A stretch of DNA of 64,000 bases. It comes from Nonlabens ulvanivorans. Lineage in GTDB: Bacteria; Bacteroidota; Bacteroidia; Flavobacteriales; Flavobacteriaceae. Numbering within the stretch: position 1 is the first letter of the stretch; each line of letters begins with the position of its first letter. Both the position numbers and the translations under genes were made by a program. The stretch spans positions 868,001 through 932,000 of the forward strand of contig NZ_BBMK01000001.1 in NCBI RefSeq assembly GCF_000755285.1, read 5' to 3'. Below the pieces are notes generated by a model. It was not told the DNA's origin. It saw only the letters and a list, made by a program, of their open reading frames with translations, and did no database searches. Below, piece by piece: positions 61,641 through 64,000 of this stretch.

Positions 61641-61656
61641 CGCTTTCGCGAAAGCG
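61641..61656. repeat. Dispersed palindrome, perfect copy in the metK leader
   Basis: The exact core, 12 bases before the metK start codon. On the transcript it would form a strong hairpin close to the ribosome binding region. Confidence 0.95.
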
Positions 61657-61695
61657 AAATTAAAATCGCTCTCGACATTAATAATTATAGAAGAT

Positions 61696-61786
61696 AAAAA
61701 GGGCTGTATGCTCGAGTGCGGTACACTGTTTTAGCGTTTATGTTTTCGAACATGAAAACGAGTCGCAAGCAGCCAAATCTTTCCCC
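61696..61786 (-). promoter_or_regulatory. Structured metK leader, candidate SAM-responsive element
   Basis: On the minus strand, downstream of the -7 box, GGCTG (61774-61770) pairs with CAGCC (61706-61702), which is followed by T5 (61700-61696) like an intrinsic terminator. Inside it ATGTT/AACAT closes a short loop. The same strand shows GATTT, CTTGC and CGCTAAAA in that order, resembling the conserved parts of SAM-II riboswitches. The class call is tentative; that a folded leader exists is better supported. Confidence 0.5.
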
Positions 61787-61797
61787 TAATTGAAGTG

Positions 61798-61805
61798 CAA
61801 ATGTA
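61798..61805 (-). promoter_or_regulatory. Putative -7 promoter box (TACATTTG) for metK
   Basis: A perfect TAnnTTTG match on the minus strand, 168 bases before the metK start. It places the structured element inside the leader. Confidence 0.55.
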
Positions 61806-62023
61806 ATAAAATGAGAGCTATGTGAGCATCGTTATTATAGCTTTATTAACTATTCTCATAGAGTTTAATGATTGCTTTAAATTTTTATTATGGAAGTAAT
61901 GACTTGTTTTTCAAAATATTAATTCAAATCCCTACTGTATTAGTAGGAATTTATTTTGCAAAAAGTTTGGTAGTCTCAAAAAGTTTTATGAATCTTTACA
62001 TTCACGTTCATAACCATATTGAA
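61806..62023. other. Divergent spacer between metK leader and metY riboswitch
   Basis: About 220 AT-rich bases that must hold the metY promoter. TATTTTG near 61955 is one base short of the -7 consensus. A short open frame here runs into the riboswitch and is not taken as a gene. Confidence 0.5.
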
Positions 62024-62127
62024 ATTATCAAGAAAGGACGAGGGAACAGACCCATCGACTCCTTAGCAACCCTTAACACTCGTTAAGAAGGTGCTACATT
62101 CTGCTCATTAATTTGAGACGAGATGAT
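62024..62127 (+). promoter_or_regulatory. SAM-I (S-box) riboswitch ahead of metY-metX
   Basis: The sequence follows the S-box consensus in order: TTATCAAGAAAGG, GAGGGAACAGACCC, a GACTCCTTAGCAACCC segment, then AAGGTGCTACATTCTGC. A P4 hairpin (CTCA/TGAG) and a closing P1 strand GATGAT (62122-62127) pairing with ATTATC (62024-62029) complete it. The riboswitch would turn the downstream methionine genes down when SAM is plentiful. Confidence 0.92.
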
Positions 62128-62256
62128 ACACATGTAAGTAGGTTATACTAACAAGTTTCTTTTTTGATTTTCTATCTAGGCTTTAGGTCTGGAAAGGAAG
62201 TGTTTTTTCAATTTGGTTTTGTTCTTAAATCAATTTTTAATTTAAAAAGAAACAAA

Positions 62257-63549
62257 ATGTCAAATCAAAAATTTTCAACAAACGCACTTCATGCAGGTCA
62301 TGACTTTAAAAACAATGGTGGAACTAGAGCAGTACCATTGTATCAAAGTACGGCTTTTGTGTTTAAAGACAGTGACCATGCAGCAAACCTGTTCTCATTA
62401 TCAGAGCCAGGTTATATCTATACCAGAATTAATAATCCTACGGTAGACGTACTAGAGCAACGACTTGCCGCTTTAGAAGGTGGTATTGCTGCGGTAGCAA
62501 CAGCATCAGGAACCAGTGCCATTTCAACAACCTTATTAACCTTGTTAAGGGCAGGAGATCATATTATAGCTAGTAGCTCTCTTTATGGTGGTACTTACAA
62601 TTTACTTTCGGTTACCTTACCTCGATTCGGTATTACCACCACTTTTGTAGATCCTAACGAGGATGACGCTTTTACAAATGCATTACAAGAAAACACCAGA
62701 GCCATCTTTGTAGAGTCATTAGGAAATCCTAAGCTCGACGTGCTGGATTTAAAGAAGATTAGTGCGCAAGCAACTAAAGCTCGTGTGCCATTTATCGTTG
62801 ATAATACCGTAGCAACTCCTTATCTCTTAAACCCGATTGCTTATGGAGCAGATATAGTCATTCACTCGTTGACCAAATATATTAACGGAAACGGAACGGC
62901 TCTAGGTGGCGTGATTATCGATGCGGGAAAATTTGACTGGACTAATGGGAAATTTCCAGAATTTACAGAACCTAGTGCCGGTTATCACGGTCTAGTATAT
63001 ACAGAAGTGTTAAAAGAAGCAAGTTTTATTGCCAAAGTACGTATAGAAGGATTACGCGATTTAGGTGGAGCGATTTCACCATTTAATGCATGGCAAATTA
63101 TTCAAGGGCTAGAAACATTAAATTTAAGAGTCGAAAAACATAGTCAAAATGCACTAGAATTAGCAAAATGGTTAAGAGATAGAGATGAAGTAGAATGGGT
63201 GAATTATCCAGGTCTAGATGATAGTGCATATTATGAGCTTTCAAAAGAATACTTACCTAAAGGGCAGAGTGGTATTGTAACTTTTGGAGTGAAAGGCGGA
63301 TATGAAAGTGCTAAAAAAGTAGTTGACAGTACTAGAGTATTTTCATTATTAGCAAATATAGGAGATACTAAATCATTAATTATTCATCCTGCAAGTACGA
63401 CACATCAACAGCTTGACGATGAGTCTCAACTAAGTACTGGTGTTACTAAAGATTTAATACGTCTATCTGTAGGTCTGGAAGATATTGCTGACCTTAAAAT
63501 TGACCTTACAGAGGCTTTTTCGACTATCGATAAATCGGTACTGATATAA
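62257..63549 (+). CDS. metY: O-acetylhomoserine aminocarboxypropyltransferase (sulfhydrylase)
   Basis: A protein of about 430 residues from ATG 62257 (MSNQKFSTNALHAGHD). The upstream part of the open frame overlaps the leader and is not used. It is a PLP enzyme of the Cys/Met metabolism class, with YTRINNPTVDVLEQRLAALE, the cofactor lysine in HSLTKYINGNG, and LIIHPASTTHQQL. It makes homocysteine from O-acetylhomoserine and sulfide in the cytoplasm. Regulated by the SAM-I riboswitch just upstream. The stop overlaps the metX start by one base. Confidence 0.95.
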   Translation: MSNQKFSTNALHAGHDFKNNGGTRAVPLYQSTAFVFKDSDHAANLFSLSEPGYIYTRINNPTVDVLEQRLAALEGGIAAVATASGTSAISTTLLTLLRAGDHIIASSSLYGGTYNLLSVTLPRFGITTTFVDPNEDDAFTNALQENTRAIFVESLGNPKLDVLDLKKISAQATKARVPFIVDNTVATPYLLNPIAYGADIVIHSLTKYINGNGTALGGVIIDAGKFDWTNGKFPEFTEPSAGYHGLVYTEVLKEASFIAKVRIEGLRDLGGAISPFNAWQIIQGLETLNLRVEKHSQNALELAKWLRDRDEVEWVNYPGLDDSAYYELSKEYLPKGQSGIVTFGVKGGYESAKKVVDSTRVFSLLANIGDTKSLIIHPASTTHQQLDDESQLSTGVTKDLIRLSVGLEDIADLKIDLTEAFSTIDKSVLI

Positions 63550-64000
63550 TGAGTGGTTCTTTAAACCATATAGAATTACCAGACTTTAGATTAAGTAATG
63601 GTAAGCAAAAGACTATTCATGTCAGCTATCAAATTTTTGGGTGTCAGTTGCATACAGCACCCATTATTTTGATAAATCATGCGTTAACTGGTAATTCCTC
63701 AGTTAATGAATGGTGGTCAGAGATTGTTGGTCCAAAAAAGGCAGTAGATACCAGTCGGTATACTGTTATTTCTATTGATATTCCAGGGAATGGATATGAT
63801 AGAGAAGTAGAGCATTTGATATACAATTATCAGGATTGGAAATTGAGTGATGTCGCTCGTGCTTTTCAACAAGTTTTACAAGAACTACGAGTATGTTATA
63901 TACATGCAGGGATAGGTGGAAGTATAGGTGGTTGTTTGCTTTGGGAAATGACGGTGATTTATCCAGAATTATTTGGTACTATCATTCCCATTGCGGCAGA
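63549..64000 (+). CDS. metX: Homoserine O-acetyltransferase, N-terminal part (cut by window edge)
   Basis: The frame begins with ATG 63549 (TAATG overlap with metY) and stays open to the edge, about 150 residues. The alpha/beta-hydrolase pattern is visible: LINHALTGNS for the oxyanion region, ISIDIPGNGYD, and the nucleophile elbow GGSIGGCLLWE with the catalytic serine. In the family the enzyme acetylates homoserine for MetY. The coupling to metY supports this over other hydrolases. Confidence 0.88.
   Translation, partial: MSGSLNHIELPDFRLSNGKQKTIHVSYQIFGCQLHTAPIILINHALTGNSSVNEWWSEIVGPKKAVDTSRYTVISIDIPGNGYDREVEHLIYNYQDWKLSDVARAFQQVLQELRVCYIHAGIGGSIGGCLLWEMTVIYPELFGTIIPIAA

Noticed and set aside
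61868-62086. Open frame of 72 codons upstream of metY with one hydrophobic segment
   Set aside because: Its 3' half lies across the conserved S-box aptamer, so the RNA explains the sequence; no ribosome binding site or family likeness was seen.

Overview
The window looks like chromosomal DNA of a marine-type member of the Bacteroidetes, class Flavobacteriia. The signs are low GC, Bacteroidetes -7 boxes (TAnnTTTG), two SusC/SusD pairs, two proteins ending in type IX secretion sorting domains, a DnaQ-DnaE fused replicative polymerase, and arsenosugar-type genes. The genus cannot be fixed from sequence alone; Nonlabens- or Dokdonia-like relatives are a guess.

Layout. 1-13040 holds mostly minus-strand housekeeping genes: mgtE (partial), rsmA, a DUF4286 gene, a TPR protein, serS, an HTTM protein, ribF, pth, rplY and prs, interrupted by one plus-strand secreted metalloprotease. 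13171-29606 carries tRNA-Leu(CAA), a HupE-like protein, dCMP deaminase, an S41 protease, marC, a DUF3109 gene, nrdB-nrdA, a DUF2383 gene, dnaE, trxA, an MDR oxidoreductase and a DUF58 gene. 30006-49906 is a complete maltodextrin/starch locus. An outer-membrane SusC-SusD-SusE set and a secreted amylase run leftward. LacI regulator, MFS transporter, beta-phosphoglucomutase, GH65 phosphorylase and three GH13 enzymes run rightward. 50001-60209 is an arsenosugar-type cluster: a peroxidase-like protein, ArsS-like radical SAM enzyme and DUF2064 glycosyltransferase, followed by a second SusC/SusD pair, a Na+ symporter, an atypical phosphoesterase-fold protein and a rhodanese. 60373-64000 holds methionine/SAM genes: metK with a structured leader, then an S-box (SAM-I) riboswitch ahead of metY-metX.

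The starch locus reads as a pathway. SusCDE and the T9SS amylase capture and cut glucan at the surface, GH13 enzymes trim maltodextrins, the MFS carrier imports maltose, GH65 phosphorolysis gives beta-glucose-1-phosphate, and beta-PGM converts it to glucose-6-phosphate.

Two features cut across the window. First, a 16-bp perfect palindrome, CGCTTTCGCGAAAGCG, or a close variant, occurs 15 times, both between and inside genes. Second, about 20 single-base frame breaks interrupt genes that must be functional (nrdA, nrdB, dnaE, rplY), many of them in homopolymers. They are best read as sequencing or assembly errors, so the genes concerned are annotated here as single reconstructed loci. No insertion sequence, prophage or CRISPR array was seen.
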